Notes: generated from the letters alone by a model not told the origin. Numbered from the stretch's first letter, positions 8,914-18,443 are shown. The stretch: 64,000 bases of DNA from Marinobacter koreensis (GCF_023156285.1 NZ_JAKZAJ010000001.1:930001-994000), one strand, 5' to 3'. A program made the numbers and translations.

Positions 8914-9584
8914 AACAGGGGCAGGGTCCAGAAACCGAACCCGATCAGCAGCACCGCTGTAGTCTTGCGAACAAGCTGGCTCGCCTGGAAGTCCCGGAGG
9001 CGGTTGGCGGCGAATCCGGTTGCCAGCATCGAAGGCAGGGTCCCCAGGCCGAAACAGAACATGGTCAGGCCGGCCGACGTGATGGTTGGTTGGAGGGCTG
9101 CCCATCCCAGGGTGCTGTAGACCAGCCCGCAGGGAAGCCAGCCCCATAATGCCCCGAGTGCCAGGGCCTGGATCGGGTGATGGACCGGCATCAGTTTCCG
9201 GGTCAGCGGTGCGAGTCGCGCCCACACCGGCGCCCCGACCCGTTCAATGTATCGAATCCCCTGCCACCACTGTCCCATGGATAACCCCATGAAAATCAAC
9301 AGAAGCCCTGCGAGTGTTCTCAGGATAGCGCCGGCTGACGCCCACTGTTCGGCAGCGCCGGTACTCAGGCTGGCAATCAATATGGCAATCAGGGTGTAAC
9401 TGGCAATGCGGCCGAGGTTGAAGCTGAGCAGCATTGCCGACTGACGGATCCGGAATCCCCGACCGACAGGCAGGGTCATGGACAACGAGGCGCTGATGCC
9501 ACCGCACATGCCCAGGCAGTGGGTACTTCCCAAAAGCCCGATCATGAAGGCGCTGGAGTAGCTTAGATAGAGGTCGGCCGCCAT
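8910..9584 (-). CDS. TauE/SafE-like (DsbD_2) membrane protein of the cbb3 locus
   Basis: 224 residues, about six membrane segments. The first segment carries THCLGMCGG and a later one LPCGLVYS, the paired Cys-containing motifs of the DsbD-like/TauE family that accompanies ccoS in many proteobacteria. It probably helps copper delivery or redox chemistry during cbb3 oxidase assembly; this role is inferred from position. It overlaps the ccoS stop by 1 bp, so it is translationally coupled, and it ends the ccoGHIS run. Confidence 0.85.
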   Translation of the reverse strand: MAADLYLSYSSAFMIGLLGSTHCLGMCGGISASLSMTLPVGRGFRIRQSAMLLSFNLGRIASYTLIAILIASLSTGAAEQWASAGAILRTLAGLLLIFMGLSMGQWWQGIRYIERVGAPVWARLAPLTRKLMPVHHPIQALALGALWGWLPCGLVYSTLGWAALQPTITSAGLTMFCFGLGTLPSMLATGFAANRLRDFQASQLVRKTTAVLLIGFGFWTLPLF

Positions 9585-9826
9585 CAGGAATTGGATTTTT
9601 TGCCGTCGCTGTCCTCACCGGAGTTGGCAGACTCCTCCGGATCCTGTTTCATGTCAGGTGTCTGTGCGTCCTTCGGGATCATTTCCTTGTCGTCATCATA
9701 GAGAACCCGATGAGCCGGGCCTTCCAGATCGTCGTACTGGCCGCTTTTCACCGCCCAGGAAAACAGGCCGATCCCGACGGCAACGAGAATCAGCATCAGC
9801 GGTACAAGGTAGAGAACACTTTCCAC
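9584..9826 (-). CDS. ccoS: cbb3-type oxidase assembly protein CcoS
   Basis: 80 residues: one N-terminal membrane segment (LVPLMLILVAVGIGLFSWAV), then the family pattern SGQYDDLEGPAHRVLYDDD, then a hydrophilic tail longer than in some homologues and rich in Asp/Glu/Ser. CcoS is needed to insert copper and haem into CcoN. It follows ccoI by 35 bp. Confidence 0.95.
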   Translation of the reverse strand: MESVLYLVPLMLILVAVGIGLFSWAVKSGQYDDLEGPAHRVLYDDDKEMIPKDAQTPDMKQDPEESANSGEDSDGKKSNS

Positions 9827-9861
9827 AATACAGTCCTGCTTTCGGTTCAGTTTCTACATTA

Positions 9862-12309
9862 TCAGGAGAGTGCCTCGGCACCAACATCCGTAGTGACCGG
9901 GGTCCCGGCCGACTTGCCCGAGCCCAGGCGGATCGCGTTCAGTACCACGATCAGAGAGCTTGCGGACATACCAATGGCCGCCAGCCAGGGGGGCACCTGT
10001 CCGGCTATGGCAAGAGGCAGCGCGCCCAGATTGTAGACCAGGGCCCAGGCGAGATTCTGGCGGATCACCCGGCGTGTCCGCCTGCTGACTTTCAGGGCAT
10101 CCAGCAGCACCATCAACTGGCTGTTGAGCAGCACGGCATCGGCTTTCAGTTGGGTCAGGTCAGCTGCTGTTCCCATGGCCACCGACACACCGGCGCCGGC
10201 CATTGAAGGCAGGTCATTCAGCCCGTCACCGACCATTATGACCCGGTGGCCCTGATCCCTGAGGTCCTCAAGTACGGACAGCTTCTTTTCCGGTGATGCC
10301 TGGCCAATGGCCTCGTCAATGCCCAGAATTCCGGCAATGTGCTGGACATGGCTGGACCGATCACCGCTGAGCAACATCGTCCGGATGCCCTCCCCCTGGA
10401 GGGCCTGAATCACTGCCTTTGCATCTTCTCTGGGCTGGTCGTCGAGCTGGAATCTGGCGAGCCATGCATCATCGGAGACCAGCCAGACTTCCAGCCCCTG
10501 GCCCGGTTCATGATCCGGTGGTGGTGCACTGGTATGCGCCAGGACGAAGTCGAAATGCCCGATGGCATAGGCTTTTCCATTGCGTTGACCGGTCAATCCG
10601 CCACCCAGGTGATTCTCGACGGTCTCCATTGATGCCGCCGGTACGCCATGAAACACCCTGGCAATCGGATGTTCGGAATGACCTTCCAGCCCGGAGGCCA
10701 GCGCAAGGCAGTCTTTGTCGCTGGGCTCAGCGAGCGTTTGTGTGTTAACCAGGGACAGCTCGCCGCGGGTGAGCGTACCGGTCTTGTCGAACACCACCGT
10801 ATCGATGTCGTTCAGGGATTCAATGGTGTGGCCACGAGTCGGCAGGAAGCCATCGCGACGCAGCTTCATGGTGGCGGAAGTAATGGCGGTCGGGGTCGCC
10901 AGAGACAGGGCACAGGGGCAGGTGACCACCAGAACGGAGAGCGTGATGTCGAAGGCGTTATGCGCGCCGGCCAGCAACCACCCGATCCACACCAGCGGAG
11001 CAAGGATCAGGACCCGGGCGACAAACTTGCCGGCGATCCGGTCCGCCATATGGGCAACCGGTGGCTTCTCGGCCTGGATCCGGTCCAGGATTCTGAGAAT
11101 CCCGGACAGGCGGGTCTGCGCCCCGGCCTTTTCTACGCGTATGTCGAGGGCATTTTCTCCATTGACACTGCCAGCATGGACCACATCCCCGGGCCCTCTG
11201 GATTCGGGCAGATACTCACCGGTCAGGGCTGCCTCGTTGAGCGTCGACTGCCCGGACAGGATTATGCCGTCCACGGGCAGTGTCTCCCCGGGGCGGACCC
11301 GGACAGTATCACCGGCCTGAAGGTCGTGCGTGGGAACCAGATCCGCGTCCTCTCCGGCGACGCGGATTGCCACCGCTGGCTGGAAGCCGGCCAGTGCATT
11401 GCCGGTCAGGCCGGCCCGATAGCGCGCCATGACTTCCACATAACGGCCAAGCAGAAGGAAGAAGGTGAACATGCAGACGGATTCAAAGTAAACCTCTTCG
11501 CCACCCACGATGGTTACCCAGGCGCTGGCGGCATAGGCCAGGCCAATCGCGATGGCAACCGGAACGTCCATGGTGAGGTGACGACTGCGAATATCCCGCC
11601 GTGCGTTCCGGAAGAAGGGCCGGGCGCTGTAGAACACAACAGGGGTTGCAACCAGGAGACTGAACCATCGGAAAAACGTGACGAACTCCGGCGAAAGCCC
11701 GTTGATCATGTTGAAATACAGCGGGAACGCCAACATCATGCTCTGGAACGATCCAATGCCGGCAATGGCCAGGCGAATCAACATGGATCGGTGTTCCGCC
11801 TTGAGTTGCTTCTCCAGTTCATCGGCTTGGTAAGGGCGGGCCGTATAACCGAGCTGATGAATGGCGATCAGCAGGTCGCTCAGCCTGGTTTGTTCCGGAG
11901 ACCAGACCAGGGTTGCACGCTGGGTGGTATGGTTCACATTGAAATCCAGCACACCGGGCTGCTTTTTCAGGTGATTCTCGAGTAGCCAGATGCAGGCAGC
12001 GCAGGTGATGCCCCCAATCAATAGCTGGGCTTCCTGGCCGGCTTTGACAGCGGACACGAAGGACTTCTGAACCAGTGGGTGGTCCAGTTCCCGGAGCCGA
12101 TTGAGTTCAGCGTCGCTCAGCTCCCGAGGGGTCGCTGCCGGTTCGGTACGGAAGCGGTAGAAGCCATCCAGGCCCTCCTGGCGGATGGTTTCGCAAACAG
12201 CCTTGCAACCGCGGCAGCAAAAATGCCGGAGCTCACCATCAAGCTCCAGAGTTATGGGCGGGGAACCGTCTGCCGGCTCCCCGCAATGGAAGCAGGGAGT
12301 GATACTCAC
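9862..12309 (-). CDS. ccoI: Copper-translocating P1B-type ATPase for cbb3 oxidase (CcoI/FixI)
   Basis: 815 residues. An N-terminal Cys-rich segment (CFHCG at 6-10 and CCRGCKAVC at 31-39) precedes a heavy-metal-associated domain with CAAC at 103-106. The transport motif CPCALSLATPT, the phosphorylation site DKTGTLT and the hinge GDGLNDLPSM are all visible. It exports Cu(I) to the periplasm for building the CcoN binuclear centre rather than for copper resistance, as judged from its place between ccoH and ccoS. It overlaps ccoH by 4 bp. Confidence 0.96.
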   Translation of the reverse strand: MSITPCFHCGEPADGSPPITLELDGELRHFCCRGCKAVCETIRQEGLDGFYRFRTEPAATPRELSDAELNRLRELDHPLVQKSFVSAVKAGQEAQLLIGGITCAACIWLLENHLKKQPGVLDFNVNHTTQRATLVWSPEQTRLSDLLIAIHQLGYTARPYQADELEKQLKAEHRSMLIRLAIAGIGSFQSMMLAFPLYFNMINGLSPEFVTFFRWFSLLVATPVVFYSARPFFRNARRDIRSRHLTMDVPVAIAIGLAYAASAWVTIVGGEEVYFESVCMFTFFLLLGRYVEVMARYRAGLTGNALAGFQPAVAIRVAGEDADLVPTHDLQAGDTVRVRPGETLPVDGIILSGQSTLNEAALTGEYLPESRGPGDVVHAGSVNGENALDIRVEKAGAQTRLSGILRILDRIQAEKPPVAHMADRIAGKFVARVLILAPLVWIGWLLAGAHNAFDITLSVLVVTCPCALSLATPTAITSATMKLRRDGFLPTRGHTIESLNDIDTVVFDKTGTLTRGELSLVNTQTLAEPSDKDCLALASGLEGHSEHPIARVFHGVPAASMETVENHLGGGLTGQRNGKAYAIGHFDFVLAHTSAPPPDHEPGQGLEVWLVSDDAWLARFQLDDQPREDAKAVIQALQGEGIRTMLLSGDRSSHVQHIAGILGIDEAIGQASPEKKLSVLEDLRDQGHRVIMVGDGLNDLPSMAGAGVSVAMGTAADLTQLKADAVLLNSQLMVLLDALKVSRRTRRVIRQNLAWALVYNLGALPLAIAGQVPPWLAAIGMSASSLIVVLNAIRLGSGKSAGTPVTTDVGAEALS

Positions 12310-12824
12310 CCTTGAATGGGCTTGTCAGCCTGTAGTGTGAGAGTTGAGCCCTCTGCGGGCAGCTGGAGCTCACCTTTGATCTGCCAGTCATCGGCGGGAT
12401 CACGCAACATGTAGTACCAGCGTCCCTGGATATCTTTCAGCAGCTTACCCGAATACAGCCCGTTGCCGTTCGAATTGAACTGGATCGTCCGGTCACGCCC
12501 GGCGAGCGTCGGGTGGTACAGGGACAGTATCAGGTACTGGTAATCGGCAGGGCCCTGATCGGATTTGAGCCTGAGTACAAGGTCCCGCCCTTCGAAGGTC
12601 AGTGCCCCGACCATGCCCATCGTGTAGGCCTTCTCATCCTTCTTCAACTCCATGTTGATGGCCAGGCCTTTTTTGGAATAGTCGTCTGTCACCATGGTGT
12701 CTTCGACATTGGCGGCAATGATGATCATCACGACGCCCCAGACAATGGTAATCAGGGGAAAAAACGCGATGAACCAGAACCAGGGCTGTCGATACCATGG
12801 GGCGACCGGGGCGTTAACGCTCAT
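12306..12824 (-). CDS. ccoH: FixH/CcoH family cbb3 assembly protein
   Basis: 172 residues with one N-terminal membrane anchor (residues 10-34, WYRQPWFWFIAFFPLITIVW region) and a periplasmic domain. The sequence DDYSKKGLAINMELKKDEKA just after the anchor is characteristic of FixH. It is required for stable cbb3 oxidase. It sits 44 bp after ccoG and overlaps ccoI by 4 bp. Confidence 0.93.
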   Translation of the reverse strand: MSVNAPVAPWYRQPWFWFIAFFPLITIVWGVVMIIIAANVEDTMVTDDYSKKGLAINMELKKDEKAYTMGMVGALTFEGRDLVLRLKSDQGPADYQYLILSLYHPTLAGRDRTIQFNSNGNGLYSGKLLKDIQGRWYYMLRDPADDWQIKGELQLPAEGSTLTLQADKPIQG

Positions 12825-12868
12825 ACTGAACTGTCTCTCAAGGGTGAATGTTGGTCACATGTCCGCAC

Positions 12869-14299
12869 TCAGCGTGTGGGACCGACAAATCGGCTTTCAG
12901 TTTCAAGATTCAGCGAAGAATCGGTCTGCGATTTCGCGAAGAACCGGATCTTGCTGTTGGTCTCCGAGATTGCGTCCGGCGGAACGTCAACCACCGTGGG
13001 TAGCGACCGGTTCTCGCCGCTTTGCACGGTCACCTGTGTGCTGGTCAGGATACGGATGCCTTCGAGGCCATTCACCGAAATAGTAAAGGTCTGGGGCACT
13101 TCCGTCATGTTTGCGATTTTGAGGGTGTAGGAATTCTCGATCCGGCCCTCGCCATTGAAACTGTAGAGTGACCCGCGATCCCTGAGCGCATCCATCTGCC
13201 CCGGTACCCGGGTGGCCAGGGTAAAAATGATGGCGCCGATCATGGTCAGGAGAACAGCACCGTAACCAAAGGTCCGTGGTCGAAGAAGCTTCGACGTCTT
13301 ACCTTCCAGTTCGTTCTCGGTAGTATACCGGATCAGGCCTGTTGGATAATTCATTTTCTCCATGACCTGGTCGCAGGCATCGATACACAGGGCGCAGCCA
13401 ATACACTCGTACTGCAGACCATCCCGGATGTCGATTCCGGTCGGACAAACCTGCACACACTGTCCGCAATCGATGCAATCGCCCAGGCCGACCTCGGAAG
13501 GTGCCACGCCTTTTTTCCGACTGCCCCTCGGCTCACCACGGTTCGGATCGTAAGAGACGACCCGGGTATTGGGGTCGAACATAACGGACTGGAAGCGCGC
13601 ATACGGGCACATATAAAGACAGACCTGCTCTCGCATCCAGCCAGCATTCAGATAGGTCGCCACCATGAAAAAGGCCACCCAGAAATACGCCCAGCCGTTC
13701 GCCTGCAGCGTGAAAAGATCGACGATCAGCTCACGGATCGGATAGAAATAACCGACGAACGTGAGCCCCGTCGCCAGTGCTATCAGGAGCCAGATGGCGT
13801 GTTTCGCCGATTTCTTGAGTAGTTTCTCCGAGGAGGTCGGGGCCCGGTCCAGCTTCATTCGCTTGTTCCGGCTGCCCTCAATACGCTCCTCCACCCACAT
13901 GAAGATGAAGGTCCAGACGGTTTGTGGACAGGTATAACCGCACCAGACCCGGCCAAACAGGGTGGTGATGAAGAACAGTCCAAAGGCACAAATGATCAGC
14001 ATGCCCGAAAGCAGGATGAAATCCTTGGGATAAAAGGTCGCACCGTAGAGGTGGAATTCACGGGCCGGAAGGTCGAAATGGATCAATGGCTGTCCGTCGA
14101 TGGTGATCCATACGAACAGAAAGTACATTCCCATGAGAGCCATCAGGCTGACGTTGCGAATTCTCTGGAAGAAGCCCTTAACCTCTTTCACGTAGATCTT
14201 TTTGCGACTGGCATAAAGCTCTACGGTCTCTGCTTTTTTGTTTTTATTGGAGGGGTCAGAGGAAGGGTCAATCTGTTTGACCGGAATCTCACTGCTCAT
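12869..14299 (-). CDS. ccoG: Cytochrome c oxidase accessory protein CcoG (FixG/RdxA)
   Basis: 476 residues. Several membrane segments surround two ferredoxin-type 4Fe-4S motifs: Cys275/278/281/285 and Cys299/302/305/309. A further CGYTCP pair lies at 120-124. The C-terminal domain is the Ig-like IG_FixG fold. CcoG reduces copper for cbb3 assembly. The start has a strong GGGAGGT ribosome site. It is separated from ccoP by 132 bp holding a terminator and a long inverted repeat, so it may have its own promoter. Confidence 0.96.
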   Translation of the reverse strand: MSSEIPVKQIDPSSDPSNKNKKAETVELYASRKKIYVKEVKGFFQRIRNVSLMALMGMYFLFVWITIDGQPLIHFDLPAREFHLYGATFYPKDFILLSGMLIICAFGLFFITTLFGRVWCGYTCPQTVWTFIFMWVEERIEGSRNKRMKLDRAPTSSEKLLKKSAKHAIWLLIALATGLTFVGYFYPIRELIVDLFTLQANGWAYFWVAFFMVATYLNAGWMREQVCLYMCPYARFQSVMFDPNTRVVSYDPNRGEPRGSRKKGVAPSEVGLGDCIDCGQCVQVCPTGIDIRDGLQYECIGCALCIDACDQVMEKMNYPTGLIRYTTENELEGKTSKLLRPRTFGYGAVLLTMIGAIIFTLATRVPGQMDALRDRGSLYSFNGEGRIENSYTLKIANMTEVPQTFTISVNGLEGIRILTSTQVTVQSGENRSLPTVVDVPPDAISETNSKIRFFAKSQTDSSLNLETESRFVGPTR

Positions 14300-14358
14300 C
14301 GTTACCTCCCGATGAAATGGTAAAGCGGGGAGCGGGCCTCGGAGGGTCTGCGGATCTG

Positions 14359-14397
14359 TTCAAGCCTGTGTCCGCGGAGCGCGGGCACAGGGTTGAA
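14359..14397. repeat. Long imperfect inverted repeat between ccoP and ccoG
   Basis: Arms 14359-14376 and 14380-14397 pair over 17 of 18 positions with a 3-nt loop (GAG); the pairs include one T-G wobble, and the single G-G mismatch separates an outer 5-bp part from an inner 12-bp part. It has no T run on either side, so it is not a simple intrinsic terminator. It lies directly downstream of the ccoP terminator on the leftward transcript. Confidence 0.75.
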
Positions 14398-14402
14398 AAG
14401 AC

Positions 14403-14425
14403 CCGGCCAGAAGCTATCTGGCCGG
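14403..14425 (-). terminator. Rho-independent terminator after ccoP
   Basis: Perfect 9-bp stem (CCGGCCAGA with TCTGGCCGG) and a 5-nt loop, beginning 7 bp after the ccoP stop on the minus strand and followed by GTCTTTT. The plus-strand side is followed by six T, so it could also stop rightward transcripts. It should reduce read-through from ccoNOQP into ccoGHIS. Confidence 0.8.
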
Positions 14426-14431
14426 CTTTTT

Positions 14432-15322
14432 TCAGTTGGACAGGCTGTACACGTACGCAGCCAGAATCTGGATCTGATCATCGGTCAGACGACCCTGCTG
14501 GGCAGGCATCTGATTCTGACGGCCATTCATGACCGTTTCCTTGATCCAGTCGTAGGTGGAGCCATACAGCCAGGTGTTGTCCGTCAGGTTCGGCGAACCG
14601 ATCCCCTGGTTACCCTTGGCATCGGCACCGTGACAGCCGGCACAGGCCTGTGCAAAGACGGCTTCACCGGCTTTCGCGGCTTCTGCGTCCTTTTCACGAC
14701 CGCTGAAACTGAGGACGTAGTTCACCACCTGGTCGACCTGCTGGTCGGTCATTGAAGGCATCAGGCCTTTGGCAGGCATGTTGCCCATGCGACCGTTCTT
14801 CAGGGTGTGCAGGATGTTCTCCGGCGCGCCACCGTAGAGCCAGTCGTCGTCAGTCAGGTTGGGGAAGCCCACCTGGCCGCGAGCGGCGCTGCCGTGGCAT
14901 ACCGCACAGTTGTTGGCAAACAGACGCTGGCCGATTTTCAGGGCATCTTCGTTCTTCGCCAGTTCAGGCACAGGCGTGCTGCCGTACTGGGCGTAGATTT
15001 CACCGTATTTCTCTTCGGCCGCAGCAACCTCTGCTTCCCACTGGTTGTGGGACGTCCAACCCAGCAGGCCCTTGAAACTGCCCAGACCCGGGTAGAGGGC
15101 CAGATAGCCCAGACTGAAAATACAGGTAGCCAGGAAGAGGTAGAACCACCACTTGGGCAGCGGATTGTCATACTCTTCAATGCCGTCATAGGAATGACCG
15201 GTGGTCCGATCCGTTTCGACGTCGGTGGTCTGGCTCTTGCGAGTTGCAAAGAGAAGCCACATGCAGCCGAAAACAGTACCGAGCACGATCACGCTGATCC
15301 AGACGCTCCAAAAGGTACTCAT
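14432..15322 (-). CDS. ccoP: cbb3 oxidase dihaem subunit CcoP
   Basis: 296 residues with two N-terminal membrane segments and two c-type haem sites in the periplasmic part: C139-AV-C142-H143 and C227-AG-C230-H231. Met ligands are plausible in the NMPAKG and NQMPAQ stretches. CcoP passes electrons from cytochrome c to CcoO and CcoN. It overlaps ccoQ by 4 bp and is the last gene of the structural operon. Confidence 0.97.
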   Translation of the reverse strand: MSTFWSVWISVIVLGTVFGCMWLLFATRKSQTTDVETDRTTGHSYDGIEEYDNPLPKWWFYLFLATCIFSLGYLALYPGLGSFKGLLGWTSHNQWEAEVAAAEEKYGEIYAQYGSTPVPELAKNEDALKIGQRLFANNCAVCHGSAARGQVGFPNLTDDDWLYGGAPENILHTLKNGRMGNMPAKGLMPSMTDQQVDQVVNYVLSFSGREKDAEAAKAGEAVFAQACAGCHGADAKGNQGIGSPNLTDNTWLYGSTYDWIKETVMNGRQNQMPAQQGRLTDDQIQILAAYVYSLSN

Positions 15323-15513
15323 TGCTTTTTCTCCGTTTTTTCCTGTTCGAGAGTACGCTTGTCTACTTCGTCGTCGCTGAACGGCAACTGTGCAGCCTCA
15401 TCGTTTGCCTTTTTCCGGTGGGAGCTGTAGGCCCACCAGATAATGCCGATGAAGACTGCCATGATCAGCAGTGTGTGATAGCCGCGTAACTCATTGATGT
15501 CCATTGGAATCAC
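15319..15513 (-). CDS. ccoQ: cbb3 oxidase small subunit CcoQ
   Basis: 64 residues: a single membrane segment ([21 protein letters not shown]) and a charged cytoplasmic tail. CcoQ stabilises the complex and has no cofactor. It overlaps both neighbours by 4 bp, the arrangement expected for coupled translation with ccoO and ccoP. Confidence 0.94.
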   Translation of the reverse strand: MIPMDINELRGYHTLLIMAVFIGIIWWAYSSHRKKANDEAAQLPFSDDEVDKRTLEQEKTEKKQ

Positions 15514-16118
15514 CGCTTCTCAGAAATGACAGTGCCAAGATGCTGCAGGTAGGCGACCAGGGCTTCGATTTCGAATTTACCCTTTACCTCGCTCTCAGCA
15601 TTGGCAATCTGCTCATCCGTGTAGGGCACGCCGAGTGTCTGCAGGGTCTTCATCTTGTCGGCCGTCTTGGTGTAGTCCACCTTGTCTTCGAACAGCCACG
15701 GGAACGCCGGCATGATGGATTCCGGCACGACACTCCGGGGATCGTACAGATGCTGGCGCTGCCAGGCATCGGAGTACCGACCGCCGACACGTGCCAGGTC
15801 TGGCCCTGTACGCTTGGAACCCCAGAGGAACGGCCGGTCGTAGACGAATTCGCCGGCAACGGAGTAGTGGCCGTAACGCTCGGTTTCGGAGCGGAACGGG
15901 CGGATTTGCTGTGTGTGACACACGCTGCAGCCTTCACGGATATAGATATCCCGGCCTTCCAGCTGGAGCGCGGTGTAGGGCTTGAGGCCCTCCACGGGTG
16001 TGTTGGTTTCTTTCAGGAAGAAGAGGGGAACCACTTCCACCAGGAACCCACCACTGATCGTCAGTACGATCAGGAGGATCATCAAACCAAGGTGCTTCTC
16101 AATAAGTTCGTGTTTCAT
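15510..16118 (-). CDS. ccoO: cbb3 oxidase monohaem subunit CcoO
   Basis: 202 residues. The N-terminal membrane anchor spans about residues 11-33. The single haem c site is C64-SV-C67-H68, with Met candidates in the [10 protein letters not shown] stretch. The sequence [21 protein letters not shown] is typical of the family. It begins 14 bp after ccoN. Confidence 0.97.
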   Translation of the reverse strand: MKHELIEKHLGLMILLIVLTISGGFLVEVVPLFFLKETNTPVEGLKPYTALQLEGRDIYIREGCSVCHTQQIRPFRSETERYGHYSVAGEFVYDRPFLWGSKRTGPDLARVGGRYSDAWQRQHLYDPRSVVPESIMPAFPWLFEDKVDYTKTADKMKTLQTLGVPYTDEQIANAESEVKGKFEIEALVAYLQHLGTVISEKR

Positions 16119-16132
16119 CTGGTTCTTCTCCC

Positions 16133-17563
16133 TCAGGCAGCCTGGGCTGCTGCGTTATCCTGGGCAACCGCCTGCTTCTGGCGAACGGTCATGTAAACGT
16201 TCCAGGCCATGAGCAACATGCCGCTCAGGAAGATTGCACCACCGATCATGCGTACCAGATAACCGGCGTGGGAGGCTTCAACCGATTCCACGAAGCTGTA
16301 GGTCAGGGTGCCGTCTTCGTTGACCGCACGCCACATCAGGCCCTGCATGATGCCGTTAACCCACATGGCAACGATGTAAAGCACGGTGCCGACGGTGGCC
16401 AGCCAGAAGTGAACGTTGATCATGCGGATGCTGTACATCTCGACCATACCCCAGAGGCGCGGAATCAGGTGGTACATGGCGCCAATGGAAATCATGGCAA
16501 CCCAGCCGAGGGCGCCGGAATGAACGTGGCCGATGGTCCAGTCGGTGTTATGCGACAGGGCATTGACGGTCTTGATTGCCATCATGGGGCCTTCGAAGGT
16601 CGACATACCGTAGAACGACAGGGAAACCACCAGGAAGCGCAGGATCGGATCCGTGCGCAGTTTGTGCCACGCGCCCGAGAGGGTCATCATGCCGTTGATC
16701 ATGCCGCCCCAGGAAGGTGCGAGCAGAATCAGGGACATGATCATGCCTGCTGTCTGAGCCCAGTCTGGCAGGGCAGAGTAGTGCAGGTGGTGGCCGCCGG
16801 CCCAGACATAGGTGGCAATAAGCGCCCAGAAGTGAACGATCGACAGGCGGTAGGAGTAGACCGGACGGTTGGCCTGCTTGGGAACAAAGTAGTACATCAT
16901 GCCCAGGAAGCCGGCGGTCAGGAAGAAGCCAACCGCATTGTGTCCCCACCACCACTGCATCATGGCGTCGGTGACGCCGGCATACGCAGAGTAGGACTTG
17001 AAAGCGCTGGCGGGCAGTTCCAGGTTGTTACCGACGTGCAGGACGGCAACGGTAATGATGAATGCGCCGTAGAACCAGTTTGCAACATAAATGTGCTTGG
17101 TCGCGCGCTTCATGATCGTGCCGAAGAAGACCAGGGCATAGGCCACCCAGACAATTGTGATGGCGATATCGATCGGCCACTCAAGTTCTGCGTATTCTTT
17201 ACTGGTCGTGAAACCCATTGGAAGGGTGATGGCTGCCGCTACCAGGATGGCCTGCCATCCCCAGAAGGTAAATGAGGCAAGACCGTCAGAAATCAGCCGG
17301 GCCTGACAGGTTCTCTGTACCACATAGTAGGATGTGGCAAACAGAGCCGATCCGCCGAACCCGTAGATTACCGCGTTGGTATGCAACGGACGGAGTCTTC
17401 CGAAGTGACTCCAGGGAAAGTCCAGATTCATTGCGGGCCACACAAGTTGGGATGCGATCAGCACGCCCATACTCATGCCAACAATGCCCCAGACTACAGT
17501 CATGATGGCGAATTGTCTCACCACCTTGTAGTTGTACGTCAGGTTTGCATTTACTGTGCTCAT
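16133..17563 (-). CDS. ccoN: cbb3-type cytochrome c oxidase catalytic subunit CcoN
   Basis: 476 residues, about twelve membrane helices, haem b and haem b3-CuB centre. The CuB region is seen in [17 protein letters not shown], and His ligands occur at HTNAVIYG and HVHSGALGW. The frame extends upstream to 17626, but [12 protein letters not shown] at 17563 is the usual start. It is the first gene of ccoNOQP. The upstream region carries an FNR/ANR box at the class II distance from a -10 hexamer, so expression should rise at low oxygen. Confidence 0.97.
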   Translation of the reverse strand: MSTVNANLTYNYKVVRQFAIMTVVWGIVGMSMGVLIASQLVWPAMNLDFPWSHFGRLRPLHTNAVIYGFGGSALFATSYYVVQRTCQARLISDGLASFTFWGWQAILVAAAITLPMGFTTSKEYAELEWPIDIAITIVWVAYALVFFGTIMKRATKHIYVANWFYGAFIITVAVLHVGNNLELPASAFKSYSAYAGVTDAMMQWWWGHNAVGFFLTAGFLGMMYYFVPKQANRPVYSYRLSIVHFWALIATYVWAGGHHLHYSALPDWAQTAGMIMSLILLAPSWGGMINGMMTLSGAWHKLRTDPILRFLVVSLSFYGMSTFEGPMMAIKTVNALSHNTDWTIGHVHSGALGWVAMISIGAMYHLIPRLWGMVEMYSIRMINVHFWLATVGTVLYIVAMWVNGIMQGLMWRAVNEDGTLTYSFVESVEASHAGYLVRMIGGAIFLSGMLLMAWNVYMTVRQKQAVAQDNAAAQAA

Positions 17564-17605
17564 AGCCTTACCAATGGGTTTAGGATGGGGAATTATGCGG
17601 AGGCA

Positions 17606-17611
17606 AGTATG
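17606..17611 (-). promoter_or_regulatory. -10 hexamer of the ccoN promoter
   Basis: CATACT on the minus strand (4 of 6 to TATAAT). If the FNR box is centred at -41.5, this hexamer lies exactly at -12 to -7 and transcription would start near 17599, giving a 36-nt leader. Confidence 0.55.
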
Positions 17612-17618
17612 GATAAAG

Positions 17619-17636
17619 CATTGCATCTTTGCAATG
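17619..17636. repeat. Perfect 18-bp dyad in the ccoN promoter
   Basis: CATTGCA-TCTT-TGCAATG, 7-bp arms without mismatch, centred at about -28.5 between the FNR box and the -10 hexamer. It overlaps the FNR box by 3 bp. Read on the minus strand it contains AAGATGCA, the half-site core of the NsrR consensus. A bound protein here would block RNA polymerase. Confidence 0.7.
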
Positions 17637-17647
17637 ACTCAGATCAA
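17634..17647 (-). promoter_or_regulatory. FNR/ANR box of ccoNOQP
   Basis: TTGATCTGAGTCAT on the minus strand matches TTGAT-N4-ATCAA at 8 of 10 fixed positions. cbb3 operons are classical FNR/ANR targets. The spacing to the -10 hexamer fits a class II activated promoter. Confidence 0.75.
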
Positions 17648-17768
17648 AGCCTGACATCCGTCAAATTCCCCGAAATCAGTGGTCTGGAGCGGATTCCAGG
17701 CGCTTTCCGCCTCGCGGTTTTCCGGAAATGCCCGTAATGTTTGTGTCTTCCCTGTCATGATAGCTCCC

Positions 17769-18443
17769 ATGAACCTTAAGGTGGTTGAAGTGAAGTTGAT
17801 TAAGACCAATTGCTATGTAACCAGTCCCGACGTAGTCCTTCTTCTGGCACATGGGGCGGGAGCCCCCGCGGATTCCGACTTCATGGAACAACTGGCGGCG
17901 GCTCTCGATGAGGAAGGTGTGGCGGTTGTCAGGTTCGAATTCCCCTATATGCAGAAAAGGCGGGAAGACGGGCGTAAACGGCCTCCGGACCGCCAGCCTG
18001 TGCTGATTGACTGTTTTTCAGGAACGTTGGCTCAGATCCGGGAAGAGGTTGGGGAGTCGGTCCCGATATGGGTCGGGGGAAAATCCATGGGGGGGCGGAT
18101 GGCCAGCATCCTGGCCAGTTCCGGTGCGTCCGTTGATGGCGTGGTGTGCTACGGCTATCCCTTTCATCCGCCCGGCAAGCCCGACAAATGGCGAGTGGAC
18201 CATTTCCCTCAGGTCCAGTGTCCGATGTTAATCCTGCAGGGGACCCGCGATCCATTTGGCAAAGCCGAGGAGCTGGAGGAGCGTCAGCCGGAACTGGGCG
18301 GGTGTTCCATCACGTGGCTCGACGGAGGAAATCACGACTTCCAACCACTCGCACGTTCCGGGCGAAGCCAGAATGACCTGATTCGGAAAGCCGCCAGGCA
18401 GACGCGGCTCTTTATCCGGCAGGCCCGGGTTCCAGGTCTGTGA
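17769..18443 (+). CDS. KANL3/Tex30-like alpha/beta hydrolase
   Basis: 224 residues from the ATG at 17769; ATG 17757 and an upstream start at 17679 are possible, and none has a strong ribosome site. The oxyanion region LLLAHGAGAPADS, the nucleophile elbow GKSMGGR and the C-terminal GGNHDF with the catalytic His fit the Tex30/KANL3 subfamily of serine hydrolases, whose substrates are mostly unknown. It is divergent from ccoN and its 3' end overlaps the diguanylate cyclase gene by 32 bp in antisense. Confidence 0.82.
   Translation: MNLKVVEVKLIKTNCYVTSPDVVLLLAHGAGAPADSDFMEQLAAALDEEGVAVVRFEFPYMQKRREDGRKRPPDRQPVLIDCFSGTLAQIREEVGESVPIWVGGKSMGGRMASILASSGASVDGVVCYGYPFHPPGKPDKWRVDHFPQVQCPMLILQGTRDPFGKAEELEERQPELGGCSITWLDGGNHDFQPLARSGRSQNDLIRKAARQTRLFIRQARVPGL

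Noticed and set aside
10648..11985. 445-codon open frame antisense to ccoI
   Set aside because: ccoI on the other strand has every P-type ATPase motif; the antisense product has no recognisable domain.
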